DNA from: Acanthaster planci
Taxonomy: Eukaryota; Echinodermata; Asteroidea; Valvatida; Acanthasteridae
Reading direction: 5' to 3'
Length of the DNA: 64,000 bases
Assembly: GCF_001949145.1 (NCBI RefSeq)
Contig: NW_019091453.1
Location: 3,084 to 67,083, forward strand
In this document: piece by piece, positions 1 to 11,383 of the stretch
Layout of the letters: every line of letters begins with the position of its first letter
Position numbering within the stretch: the stretch's first letter is position 1
Position numbers and translations under genes: made by a program
Notes under the pieces: model-generated
Told to the model about the DNA's origin: nothing
The model's input: the letters and a program-made list of their open reading frames with translations, nothing else
The model's database searches: none

Positions 1-579
1 GGCACCAACCTAAAGTTAGCAGTTTGTCGCTCTGTCATTTTTTAAGGCACTATGTGAGCTCTTTCAATAGTGGATTTCTCCCTTCTGAGCAGTTCACAAT
101 CACCACTACCCTCAATTCATACACCCATGCCTACCGTAAGCACACACTGAGCGGCAAATTCACCATCGCAAGGTAAAGGAATTGTCCGAGTCTCACCTGA
201 GAGATAGCTCTTGATGAGCTTGATCACAAAGGGGAAACGTTGGGGACTGCAGTAATAACACCACAAAAGGGTAGGACACTATCTCAATCTGTGGTAACAC
301 ACAGTCCATAAATCTCAATGCAAAAAGTTCATTAATCAATGAAAAATACCTCCACTCATAGTACACAGGAGTAGTCTAAGAAGATTTCTACTGTTTTGAA
401 AGTTTGGAATGAGTTGTTCCTGAGTGTCCCACATCATCTTTGGTCACTCAACAGTAACTACTACACAACTAATGCTTAGTCTCGACAAGTGCATTTGGTT
501 TGGTTGGGGTAACATTATACTGTCTGTTTTCTCTTTCTTGTTACAAAGTTTGGCTGTTTTCTGGGTATTGGCTTCTTAC
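1..579. other. Intron 6 of the arylsulfatase, truncated by the window edge
   Basis: This is A+T-rich sequence downstream of the exon 6 donor on the minus strand. I see no acceptor followed by an open sulfatase block on the minus strand and no other feature. Confidence 0.6.
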
Positions 580-744
580 CTTTGAGGGGACCGGATACAC
601 CCGCCTCCTTGCACATCTCACGCTCTGGCCCGTGATCAGACAGGAATATGGCTAGTGTGTTCCTCTCAAGATTCAGATCTCGCAGGAGCTGCAACATCTC
701 ACCTACCGCCCAGCTCATCTCATTTATGTTGTCTCCATAAAAGC
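580..744 (-). CDS. Arylsulfatase exon 6 (Asp-His metal motif), last exon in the window
   Basis: The 165-bp exon encodes [17 protein letters not shown], then [18 protein letters not shown] and SGPLKG. The [15 protein letters not shown] segment corresponds to the family's EETLVIFTADNGPE block. Asp290 is conserved, and the paired residue is His291 in place of Asn or Gln. The donor is TCAAAG|GTAAG at 579. The following exon (a TWEGG/GGxR-type block is expected) was looked for in 1-579 and not found. Confidence 0.9.
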
Positions 745-3700
745 CTGATCAGCATAAGCCAACATTATAAAAATTCTGAAAGTATGTGGTTCAGAGGTGG
801 ACATTAAATTGTATTTGACATGGCAAAGAGACCAGAGCAGTGAATAAGACTACATGTTGAGTATATTCTCATATACCTGCATCTTACATCCTGTAGACCT
901 TCAGGTATTTTCCATGCAAAAGTGGAAATTTGCTCATGCTATTACCAACCTGTAAATTTTTAAACAAAAAGAGGTCTTTTGAAAAAACAAAACCACAATG
1001 GAAATAATAAGTAGCACCATTAAATCCACTTTAATTTGTTTGTAAAACTGCTTTCTGTTTAAAAATTATGATTAACAGGGAGGTTGGGAACAGCATCACA
1101 ACATTTTGACTTTTGAGTGGGATTGACCTCAATGTTGTTTACAAACAAGTTTACAGTAAATTCGTCCTCAGCTGACAACGCAGCTTCTGCCTCTTAACAC
1201 ACATTGTGCTACATTAGTGTTAAGATGGAAGTAGTTAGGGTTAGTATTAAGCGGTAGTGTTTAAAGAGCACCTCCAAGGAAAACACGTTTTCTCTGATTC
1301 TATTATTCAAATAAATAAGGAAGCATTCAAATCCCATGCGGTGTCATTTGTCTTCTGAGCTCAAATTTATAACAAGCTTAAAAGGGTTTTTTATGTTCAA
1401 GCCAAGATGCAAATTTTGAATGCAGATTGGACATTCTGAGAAAACAGAGACGAGGGGAACCTTCGCCTTGTGTTCGTAGTGGATAAACCCTTGGGCATAC
1501 CAAACAATGGCTACATGCATTATTTGGCATATGTAGGGATTATCAACAACAAACACAGGGCGAGGGTTCCCCTCGTTTTCTCTGTTTTCTCCAAATGACC
1601 AATCTACATTCAGAATTCGCATCTTGGCATGAACAGAAAAAAGCCCTTTTAAGCTTGTTATAGGTGAGCTCTGAAGACAAATGATACTTCATTCAATTTC
1701 GATGCTTCCATATTTCATTTGAACAGATAAAATCAGAGAAATCATGTTTTCCCTAGAGGTGCACTTTAATACCTATAAGTGGTAGTGTGTACTCTTCACA
1801 TGTACTATTTACATGTTAGAATTTAGTGGTTCCAAGTTCTCATTACTTAATGCTTTAGATGCTGCTTGAGATTTATTGAAAAACTTTATATTTTTTTAGC
1901 CGCCGGTTGAATGAAAACCACCAGCTGCCAAAAACAAAAACAGAACCTGTGATGTTGCACAAGAAAAGTCCATAGACAGAATGCAACTTCATACATTTTT
2001 GAGGATTTCTTGAGACAAAGAACTCACGCAAAAACAACAAATTCTAAGATGTATATAGCTGAAGTATAGCCTGATTGTTTGTATTCATATTACCTCGCCT
2101 TGAAGAGTTCCTAAAAGCCGTCGAACTGAACATATTGGAATGGGTGTGCGGGAAGGAAAAGTAGAAGAAAAAAGGCTCATGCTGGTGGTCATAGATGAAG
2201 GCCTTAGTGTCCAGTAGCATTGCCGAGGTGAGGTTGTGATGGCTAAATGGCTGCTGAAGCATGGTGTCGTTGTAGTATAAAAAGCAGCTGGAACGGTCCA
2301 CAGATGGAAGCAATCTCTGTCAGAGAGCAACAAGCAACATCTGCATGTACGTCAGCACAGAGGGAGTGCCAGTCAGTCTGGTTATTTTCAGTGAGGCATG
2401 AGAATCAGGACTTTGGAGGCAAACTCAGATCAGGGGCAGATCTTGAACCAAGTTCTAGGGGATGTGGGCCAAATTTGATCTTTTGGAGGGGGAGCCCAAA
2501 AATTTGGACATACAGAAAGTTTGGCTCCTTTGAGGGGATATAAATGGTCCTTGTTTCTCCCCTTTCCCACCACCAATCCACCAATGGTCTCGGACAGCCT
2601 GAGCTCCCTGAACTGTTTAGGGTCTACACTTGGCAATTCCGTGCTTATGTGTAGGGAGTTCTGCAACATGCTGGGTCCCCCACTGAAATATGCCTGGCAA
2701 AAAGGAAAGAGGTGATGAAGGAGAAGGGGAAGAAAGACCAGTAGATGAGAATCGAAGAAAACCATTCAAAAAGAATAGCAACATTCCAAGGTTTAGGTGA
2801 AATCTTGGAAGATAGTGTTGCTTACCTTAGTTAGATCACATCGCCAGACATTTGAAAATGGCAGAATCGTGCCGACAAAGTCAAAACCATGGTGCATTGG
2901 TAAATGATTTCCATCAGTGGAATTAAACTCATTGATACCTGGAAAAATTAGGAAAAAATGGCAAGAATACTGCTCTTATCAACAGTAAAGCTCGTGTTAC
3001 TGTGTCTAAAATAGTGATAAAATACAGTACTATAGTCTAGGGCTGTGCTGAATATCCGAATTATTGATCAATTACCGAATATTCCAATATTATTTTCCAA
3101 ATTTGAATATTCGAATTGCAAAATTCATGAAAAGGGAGAATTTTCATTTGTTTTAAATGAGAAAAGTTGCACTATGGAGGCTTGTTGCAAGCAGATTCAA
3201 ATGAAAAGCAACAGAAATCTTACAGTGATTCAAAATGTAAATTACTCATTAACAAATTTAAAAAGGAACAGAAATTTTCAATGGGGAAAGAAGTATTGCT
3301 TGTCTCTTAAATTTTGCTAAATCGTGGCTGCAGATACTCCTGGACATAAGAAGCTATTATAGTGATTATAATGTACAATTGGGTGTGTTATTGCAACTGG
3401 TTTTATATATGGTTTGTTCATCGACAGTCTGCCGATCAGAACAACCAAATATTTGGATATTCAATCGAATTTAATGTCATGTATTTGACTAGAGAATTAT
3501 TTGAATTGATTAATCCCTACTATGGTCCCTATCTGCTGGTCAAAAAAAACCTGAAGATAGGAGTTAACCTTGGAATTTATCTGGAAAGGATATTTTTTCA
3601 TAAGAAGGTTCATAATGCCTATTATCTTACAATGTTTTTACAAAGGATGCTGAAGTTGTCTTGCTAAATTATGGTGGCGCTGTTTCAAGTTATAACTATT

Positions 3701-6274
3701 ATTTGAAAAGAAATGAATTTAAAACGTTCAGGACTTGCAATCAATTGATAGGAGTTGATATCACCTTCCATCAGTTGCAAAACTGCTGTATTTCTGAATG
3801 TGGTTCAGCTACTTTTGGCATTTGATTTGAGGAATATTCCATTGTGTAAAATTGAGAAATAGAGTGATTTGAGCAATCACGAAGGTTGGTTCAGTGTTTT
3901 CTCAAAGCAAGAATTCCTTAGTCATGACACAAAGTGGAGTACTGATAGTTACCACATCACACACATTAATCTGTGCATTACAGATCACTTTGTGGTGCAT
4001 CAAAGCCATCCACTTCATAACTTTGTGGTGCAATCATCCTATGGTTGGTACCGTAGTAGCAATCCTACCAAGATGCCACTTTCCGACCATTCCAGTTGCA
4101 TAGCCGCAGCTCTTCAATGCTTCTGCAATGGTTATCTCTTCTTTAGGCAGGCCAGTTGAGGACTGGCTCACGAAGACAGGATAGGGTTGTTGATGGTCGC
4201 CATAGAGACCCACGCGAACTGGGTACCTGCCTGTCAGGGAATTTACCAGAGGACAATCTCAGACTGTGGACGATGACGGTTTTGGAAAGTTCTCCTGCAG
4301 ATGTAAACATATACTGTCCCCCCTGTTCATGTGGTTCATAAATTACTACTATAACCATAGAAGAAGGACACAGAAGGAGTTGGAAATGCCCAGGCCGTAA
4401 CATCTTGCCAATTACCGCTTTGTGGCATGCCTGGTATGTCCAAAGCAAGGGTGCAGCGAACACTTGTTTCACAACCACCAAACCCCTTTGAACCCTATGA
4501 TCTCCGTCGCAATCTGTTGCTAGTAATCTACATCCTTAAAACTTTGTGCACTGAGGTATAGGAAATTGAATATTCATGCATTTGTTAGTGCTTGGTATGA
4601 TCTCATGACAACATCACATTTAATGCGTGGATTACGCTGTGTGCCCTAAATCTACATGTGCAGTCACTGCCCTTAATGAGCGCTTTCTTCTGGAGTTATT
4701 TTGGGAATAAATAGCCCAGTTGTTTAAAAGATTTTGTGTTTTATTTGAATCATTTTTATTCTGGCATTTGTACAAAAAAGTATTTTATGAGATTTTACGA
4801 TCACTCCCTGTGATGAAATGGCGCATTTTGTTACTTATGAACTTAGCTATCCAGTAAAAGTCAACATTTTGTTGGCCAGTCTTAGCCAAATTTGTACCAA
4901 GTCTTTTTTGTCCGACTCGGCAGCGATGATCATTGAACACTTTGAAGTGACAGAGTTGCAACTCCTTCTGTGTCCTTCCTCTATGCTATAACCATTCTGA
5001 AATTCCAAGGTGTCATCAACTAATCAAATATAATAACCAAATGTGCACAGCCTCATTTCTATCCTGTGCATGGACCTCAAATTTTAATTCAGAGAGCACA
5101 ATCACGAGACATTACTGACTTGCTACATCAGATATATGTGAAACACAGGCTTTGGAGTTTGAGGAGCATGAGTGTTAAATTCTGGAAGAACGCATTACTT
5201 GAAAAGGTGGCACTGCTTCAACAATGCCAGGAATGAAACCAGGATAAAGGATTTTCGCAAAATGGGGGCATGATCCCAGATCATCCAAAAGGGAGGCATG
5301 AACAAAAGCAGCAATGGGAACTTGCCTGCGAGCACGAAGGCCTTACGCTCTTACAGCGTAGGGTCTGGAGCATTTTAGGATTCTAGGCACTCACAGGTGC
5401 AATTCAAGGCAGTATGACCCCCCCCTTCTCCCTACCTCCCTCTCTCCCTCCTCTTCTTTTTTTATTCATTTATTTATTGGGGGGTGCCAAAAGGGGACAT
5501 GCACACCCCCCCCATTCGCCCCTGATGAAAGCCTTCTAGTTGCAGTCACTGCCTTACTCTACAGTGATGTGCGAGTCCATCTTCTTACCAGTCAGCATTG
5601 CACCACGACTAGGAGAGCAGAACAACGCCGGGGCATACCACTGGGTGAACCGTATACCTTCCCTTCCCATCTGATCGATGGGACCAAACTCCTGAGTGGG
5701 ATGGCCATAGGAAGATAGGTCTCCATACCTAGCACAGGGAGAAGAATCCAAAGGGAACCTAGTCAAAAGTATATGCCATTTCCCTAATGCATAGTTGCAT
5801 GCCTTACACGTAATAAATGATAATTTTGAATGTTAGAAATACATGTACATTGTACAAGTAGGCGTACTGTCATAACAAAGGTGAAAAAAAGAAATTGACT
5901 GGAAGGGATTTGAACCTGCAACCACTGAAATTCTGTGTTAGAGATTCAAATCCACTCTAATTCACTCCACAGATTCAAATCCACTCTGTGTTACAGATTC
6001 AAATTCACTCTAATAAATTTTTTTACTTTTACCATATTATGTGAGCACTTACTACCTTTACGTAGAGTTTGACAACTAAGAATATATTCAGAATCCCAAG
6101 AAAGGCTTGGATGAGTGTGCATAACATGAGAACAAAGTATCGTAGTTATTACCCAAAGTCATCTGCCAAGAAAATAATGATGTTGGGTTGATCAAGAGGT
6201 GAGCGCAAAGCACCCGCCATGTATGACACCACAACAGCGTAGAACACCAAAATGGTTTGCACCGGACTCTTCAT
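580..6274 (-). CDS. Arylsulfatase (ARSA/echinoderm arylsulfatase type), six 5' coding exons, 3' end outside window
   Basis: This is a sulfatase-family hydrolase that removes sulfate from sulfated sugars or lipids and is probably secreted or lysosomal. Joining exons 6274-6153, 5728-5589, 4230-4069, 2938-2826, 2316-2094 and 744-580 gives 308 codons plus one base with no stop and all GT/AG junctions. Visible elements are a hydrophobic N-terminal signal (about residues 7-22), [12 protein letters not shown] with metal ligands Asp38/Asp39, and the formylglycine motif Cys78-Ser-Pro-Ser-Arg followed by [20 protein letters not shown] supplies Lys138 and His140, FPHTH supplies a catalytic His near 236-238, and FLSDHGPE supplies Asp290/His291. 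Arylsulfatase A has Asp-Asn at the last pair. Several N-x-S/T sites fit a secretory protein. The family is usually about 500 residues, so roughly the last 40 percent (starting with the Lys-Gly/TWEGG block) is missing. The substrate cannot be assigned. Confidence 0.93.
1261..1769. mobile_element. Foldback MITE with TTAA target duplication (piggyBac-like)
   Basis: A long inverted repeat runs from TTAA|AGAGCACCTCCAAGG at 1261 to the mirror-image GAGGTGCACT|TTAA ending at 1769. The arms pair inward for well over 150 bp: ACAAGCTTAAAAGGG at 1372 faces CCCTTTTAAGCTTGT near 1645, and GACGAGGGGAACC at 1450 faces GGTTCCCCTCGT near 1567. TTAA duplication is the piggyBac insertion signature. There is no transposase ORF, so it is non-autonomous. 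It lies in sulfatase intron 5, and open frames across it are by-products of the hairpin. Confidence 0.8.
2094..2316 (-). CDS. Arylsulfatase exon 5 (HTH active-site segment)
   Basis: This 223-bp exon encodes [16 protein letters not shown] through [15 protein letters not shown] to [19 protein letters not shown]. The PFFFY-x-S-x-x-HTH pattern matches the arylsulfatase A segment that contains its active-site histidine. The acceptor is CTCTGACAG|AGA (phase 0) and the donor is GCGAG|GTAATA (phase 1). NDT and NLT are possible glycosylation sites. Confidence 0.9.
2826..2938 (-). CDS. Arylsulfatase exon 4 (HHGFDF block)
   Basis: This 113-bp exon encodes [20 protein letters not shown] and continues through [17 protein letters not shown]. 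The HHGFD...P-x-S-N/H pattern follows GKWHLG in arylsulfatases. NST is a possible N-glycosylation site. The acceptor is TTTCCAG|GT and the donor is TAAG|GTAAG; the exon enters in phase 1 and leaves in phase 0. No ORF of 60 codons covers it, so it was found by reading the minus strand between exons 3 and 5. Confidence 0.88.
3030..3527. mobile_element. hAT-like non-autonomous element with 8-bp target duplication
   Basis: The A+T-rich segment 3038-3519 begins TAGGGCTGTG and ends CCCTA. It is bracketed by CTATAGTC (3030-3037) and CTATGGTC (3520-3527), which match at 7 of 8 bases. A 5-bp TAGGG terminal inverted repeat with an 8-bp duplication is typical of hAT elements. The interior carries several GAATATTCGAAT-type palindromes and no intact transposase. 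It lies in sulfatase intron 3. Confidence 0.6.
4069..4230 (-). CDS. Arylsulfatase exon 3 ([13 protein letters not shown] block)
   Basis: This 162-bp exon begins in [10 protein letters not shown] directly after the TG of exon 2, rebuilding the sulfatase signature TGRYPVRVG. It ends with [16 protein letters not shown] followed by [12 protein letters not shown]. Lys138 and His140 match the active-site Lys and His of arylsulfatase A. The acceptor is CCTGACAG|GC and the donor is CTTG|GTAGGA. Confidence 0.92.
5589..5728 (-). CDS. Arylsulfatase exon 2 (formylglycine motif)
   Basis: The exon encodes [15 protein letters not shown] and then [12 protein letters not shown]. Cys78 in C-S-P-S-R is the residue that formylglycine-generating enzyme oxidises to make the catalytic aldehyde hydrate. 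The acceptor is TGTGCTAG|GTATGG and the donor is ACTG|GTAAGAAG. The exon is 140 bp and splits glycine codons at both ends (phase 2 in, phase 1 out). Confidence 0.93.
5889..5940 (-). repeat. Probable tRNA-derived SINE fragment (B box)
   Basis: On the minus strand this reads GGTTGCAGGTTCAAATCC followed by CTTCCAG and a T-run. GGTTCAAATCC matches the RNA polymerase III B-box consensus GGTTCRANNCC. No convincing A box or full cloverleaf is visible, so it is a fragment and not a tRNA gene. It lies in sulfatase intron 1. Confidence 0.4.
5939..6013. repeat. Short tandem repeat of a GATTCAAATCCACTCT unit
   Basis: AGATTCAAATCCACTCT occurs three times with slight changes, at about 5942, 5970 and 5995, separated by short variable spacers. 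It abuts the SINE-like fragment and may have grown from its B-box-like sequence. Confidence 0.65.
6153..6274 (-). CDS. Arylsulfatase exon 1 (start codon, signal peptide, Asp-Asp metal motif)
   Basis: The exon encodes residues 1-40 plus two bases. The ATG at 6274-6272 has A at -3. The translation begins [16 protein letters not shown], a typical signal peptide core, and runs into [13 protein letters not shown], the first sulfatase block with two metal-binding aspartates. The donor is GG|GTAATA at 6152. A four-codon upstream ORF ends in a TGA that overlaps this ATG (ATGA). No clear core promoter was recognised upstream. Confidence 0.88.
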
Positions 6275-9092
6275 TCTGAGGGCATTACCAGACTAGAGCA
6301 ACTTGATGTTCTCTGCAGTCCAGTTTTTGAGCTACAGGTATCTAAAGACAAGAAAAAAATAAAAGACAAGGAAAATAAGGACTAATCAGCAAACATCTGA
6401 ACTTCACCGATCAATAAAGCCCCACCCTGTTGTGTTCTGACCAATCACAGCTGTGATTTATACCCAACATGCATGCATAAAAGTCCAACATGTGTACATG
6501 CATGTATCCCGGGTGGCTGGAACACACAGTGTGGCACTGGAGAAGAGTATGTGCTAACAGCCCATGTGTGGAGTGGGCAGGGCTTACTGAATCAGTCTAC
6601 TGTAGCCTGCTAACCTCATGTCTGCATAAAGCTTCTCCATGTTCCATATTACGGCCCCAGTAGCTGTCCCAGAGGGCTCCCCCCCCCCGCCGCCACCACC
6701 ACAATTGTTGTGTTTGGGTTTATTTCAGTTTTAGGTGCCCCCCTCCCCTTCTACTGGGCACCCCCCCTTGTAAATATTGCATGGGTCACCTTATAGACAT
6801 TTCTCACAGTTTTTATTCACAATCACTGCTCATGATCAATTTGGGAGTTTGAAAGGTTCAATCTAACCTATTCCCCTTCTGTTTGCAGTAGAGTTCTGCT
6901 TTGCAAAAGTTTGTTTGTTTTTCCGGAATGCGACCAATGAGCCCGGAACTGCACGTGGCCATATCACATCCCTTGTACCTTGTACTATTTATGTTTCCAA
7001 AAGGGTGTTCCATTTATAGTGCAGCCACCAGCAACCTGTGCCTATTGACACAATTAGATCCAATCGGACACCTGTCACCGCATCCCCCGCCCTAGATAAA
7101 GGTTCAACCCTGATTATCATCATGCTCGTCATATTCTGTAATCTGTCAAAGGGAGGTCAACCCAGAAAGCCTGACCACCTCTGATGACTGAAGTCTGAAA
7201 ACATTAAGGAGACTGCTGCTTCTTCCCATTGTAGCTGGGACAAGTGGAGGTATTTTGGACTGGAAGGGGAATTCGACCAGCTTTATACAAAAAACAACCC
7301 AGCTGGTTGAATTTCTGGCTTATGTGGTTGAAAACCCCTACATGTACCTTTCATACCCTATTACAAAATCAGCCTACTACCAACATACCGTACATGACAG
7401 TTACAATCACTGTCTTTCCAATGTCCTACAGAAACAGCTAATTCTCCTATTTTGACAGCTTGATGCACAGAGCAAAGAAAAGACTCAAAATGTATTTCAT
7501 CATATTCATGCGGACTGAATTTATGAAAACACTTTCTGCAAGGCAAAGTTAACAAGAGGGCATAGAACAAACTGGAAGGGGACTGATTAATCAGTCCAGG
7601 GGGCCGGGGGACACTTCACCAGGGTAATTCTGTCCCCTGAACTGTTTTGAAAAGCAGGACTTAGACTTTTGTTCCTAATTTAATATACTGTTATAATGCC
7701 AATGTGAGACGGTAACTACTTATTTGGATATTCCTCTCCCCCCCCCGCACACTTTCATTGGTAATAAAGGCTGATAATATGCAATTCATTGAGGGAATTA
7801 TCTCTCCAGACAGTGACTGCAAATGCAATCTTGTTTTAGTTATTGATTGTAATTAATAATTGCAATGTTGATGAATGTAATAACTTACATGTACATTTCA
7901 CTTTACTTTGTGACAAGCCAATGGAAAGTAATTTCTATGTGAATTTTTGCATGGACAATGACAAATTGGAATCTAAATCTGACAAGAGGCATGCTAGAGC
8001 CAAGACTAGACCAAGGCCTGCATGTACATTTCGGTGTCGGCTGTCGCGTCTTGAAATGAGACTATGTACTGCGAACTGTCCGTACAAACAACGGTCAGAT
8101 TGGTACAAGCATAGCAAATGTGTAGTCTCAGTGCAAGTACATTTTGTACAACCACGGTCTGGATCGAAGATTGTACTACGCGGCGCTGCACCGGCCCCTA
8201 CAACAACAGCGAATGTAGATTTACCTTAGCCACCGCAAGCGGTTTTCCGACCATTCACTGACTCGTGGTAGCTGTGATCATGCTCTGATTTAATCATACT
8301 TGTGTTCCTTCCTCCATGCTTGTACTCACCGAAATATTTACAAATTCATTAGAATTTCCACAGTGTGTTGTTTTGCTTGCTATCGATAGCAACCTCAAAT
8401 CACACACAGCAGCTTGAGTCAGTTTCATCCAAACGAGGTTGTTATTATTTGCCGCATAATGTTCTACCAAGTCCTGGGGTCGAGTATGAAGCTGAGATGT
8501 CACCACAACTTAACCGGTTAACTGAGGCAGACTGATCGGCTATACGATTTGGCAGGTTATTTCCTTCAAAGGCAGTAAGTATTTGCCACTGTCATGATTT
8601 CACAGAAAATCAATGATCTGTCACTAACATATTTATTTACATGTTACTTGTGGTTTGTGATTTAGAAGTCGGGAAGTGGTGCTTTTATTCATGAATTGCT
8701 TGCCAAAATTCTGTGTTGTGATCTCTGCAGCATGCATGGCTAGCCCACACCAAACGTAGGTCCTCTGCGTTGTAGTAACATGATGACGAGCGGGTTTCCA
8801 TTTATAGCAGTTTACGTGCATGCACGTGTATACATCGTATACATTACATGGCCTAGGCCTAATCCGACTGTCGTGATTGTATTGTCGTTAGACTCCCCAG
8901 AGCTTTGGAAGTCACGAAGCCGTGGTTTTATCCGCACGGTAGCCCCATTACTTTATTAATATTAGTGTGGCACGGACTCTCACTCCCGATCCATCCTTAG
9001 CCACACATCCGTATATGCAATTTCGTGTTGGCATACAGAAATTTTCGGCACACCCACTTATCACCGTGGGCGCAATTTCTTTTGCACACAGA

Positions 9093-9499
9093 GATGATCG
9101 TTAGCCTCTCCGCTTTCTTAGCACCATTTATTGAATGATTTCACTCACGTTCTGGTATTTTCCAGTCTTTTTGCCTTCACCCATCCAATCTCTGTTCTAT
9201 GGCTGTTCCATGTCAAGACATAAATACACGGACTGAGCGATAAGATACATGTACTACATGTGCCAATGGGCTCTTCCAAAACTTTGGCCGCAGTTTAAAT
9301 TCCTGACATGGAACAGCCGTCGAGACGATGAGGGGTCAAGTGACGTAATGTTCCACGACCTTATTTTAAAGATGGCGACTGTGAGAGCGAGTCCGTAAAA
9401 TTGAATGGGTGAAGGCAAAACGACTGGAAAATACCAGAACAACGTGAGTGAAATCATTCAATAAATGGCGCTAAGAAAGCGGAGAGGCTAAGGATTATC
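9093..9499. repeat. 407-bp inverted repeat with an asymmetric 75-bp insertion
   Basis: The left arm 9093-9215 is the near-perfect reverse complement of right-arm parts 9304-9318 and 9395-9499. Shared words include GACATGGAACAGCC, ATGGGTGAAGGCAAAA, GACTGGAAAATACCAGAAC and AAGAAAGCGGAGAGGCTAA. The right arm alone holds about 75 bp (9319-9394) with GTGACGTAA and AAGATGGCGACTG, which resemble CRE/ATF and YY1 sites. The outermost bases show no target duplication. It could be a decayed foldback element or an inverted duplication of a promoter segment. Confidence 0.75.
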
Positions 9500-11383
9500 A
9501 ATTTTTTTTTTCAAATTACATCGCCGTTTCCAGATGCAGTTTGCAGATGTTTGAAGATCTTTGACAAATAATTATCCGAACAGTTATAGGTAAAATAAGT
9601 CAAAATAGGACAAAAATCCTTCGACGGGATCGCTGTATCACAGTGACCTCATGCAAGAAACTTACATGTACATGTATGTAGACGGGCTGCACGTGTAATG
9701 TGGAAAGTTCTCACTGTGGAGAAACCACTTGCAGCATGCTTGAGATTCGTTCCCACCGCTGCACTGTGCTGCTGAGAGATACACAGTTGACGGACTGCAA
9801 ACCAGACTCACGCAAGCTTTTAGAGTGAGCCAGGTCTATGTCTTTGCATTGGAAATATGCAGAGACATACTAATAATAGCTCTTGAAACCTGCTACAGAC
9901 AAGCATAGGCTTACCTACCAGGACCGATCACATACACATGGCTAGTGATGAAATGTTGCAACACAGCAGGTGTATTGTTACATGGACAAATTTTTTCAGC
10001 TCAAAATAAGTTGAATTCATGTAACCAAAGTCCTCAGACTACAATGTACAGCAAAGTTCACCGAGTTTGGTCTTCCTCTAGCTGTATGCATGTTTTTCGT
10101 CATAGGCTGCATTAAAAAATAATGCTGATCATCTCTGCCGTGCCCAACCCACCAAAATGTCCAACCCTCAGTTACTACTTTTAATCGTCTATTCTGTATT
10201 TGCTGTCGGTAACTACTAATCAATTTTTACCATACAAAAAGAAATTTGTACAGCAAATTTGCTATAGAAAATTTTGGAACGAAATCACTCACTGATATTA
10301 TCGTGAAACTGCTATACTTGTTAATTAAGCCCCTTGAGGGTACGTGCATGCTATGTACAGTCATGACTGTAAACTTATATGTGTTACGCATTGACATACA
10401 CATTAAACGGGTTTGCTATAGTTGGTACATCACAACGAAAAGATAGTTTGACTCAAAGGAATAAAAACTACATTGATTCCCAGTAGTTTAAGTTGAAGAT
10501 ATTTCCAGATGTACTTTGTGTGAGGGAGATGTTAAGTTTAATTATGGGATAAATACACGTACATGTACATGTACATACTGGTATGTTGGGATAAGGGCCA
10601 ATCCCATAACTAAAAGTTGAAGGTAGGCTAGTGATTTTGACCACGGACCTTTAGTGGCAATATGCTTGCGCTTTTTTGTCATCTTGGCAACTGAACATGT
10701 GCATTTATAGTTACCAAAGCTAGTGATTGCCAGCTGGTAGAAAATGGCCCTGCTTATAATGCAATCTGCTCAGGACCCTAGCTCCAACGCTTGAGCAGTG
10801 TCACAGAGTTCAAAAGGCATGACCATCTTGGCAAGGATACTGTTGATGACGCTGCTGAAAAGGATACATTATGACACAAGTATGTGTACATACATGTATG
10901 TACATGTGTGTAGTGATGATATATGTTTCTTTGAAGTGAGTCAAAAGCAATTTACCAATTTGTACCATATACAACTTTTGAAACACAATTTCTCTTGTGC
11001 ATTAAATTAATGTGCCCTTTTGTACTTATATATTTTTCGACTAACTTTTATGTACATCGGTATGTTTTCTTGTATCACATGCTTTAACTGAGAATTTGAA
11101 CCTTCTCAAAATTATTTCTTATATCATGTTTTAACTGAGAGTTTTCAACTCTCCCAAATTTGCCAATTTTTAAGATTACTGACTTCCAATTTCATTATGA
11201 AAAGTTACATGTAGTATGGTATTGTCTTACCAGGACATACATGTACATGTACATGCCAGTACAAAATATAATGTATCAGTATGAGTGCAGTGGCATCCCA
11301 TGCCATTTCCACAAATAACCATAAATTACTCCGAATGGGAGAAGACTGTGCACGGTATGTGTACGGTATATCAAATCGCTACA

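Noticed and set aside
1344-1622. 92-codon minus-strand frame
   Set aside because: It lies wholly inside the TTAA foldback element and reads across its hairpin.
7843-8229. 128-codon plus-strand frame with a basic, Cys-containing middle
   Set aside because: No family, signal peptide, splice sites or codon bias supports it, and overlapping antisense frames are open as well.
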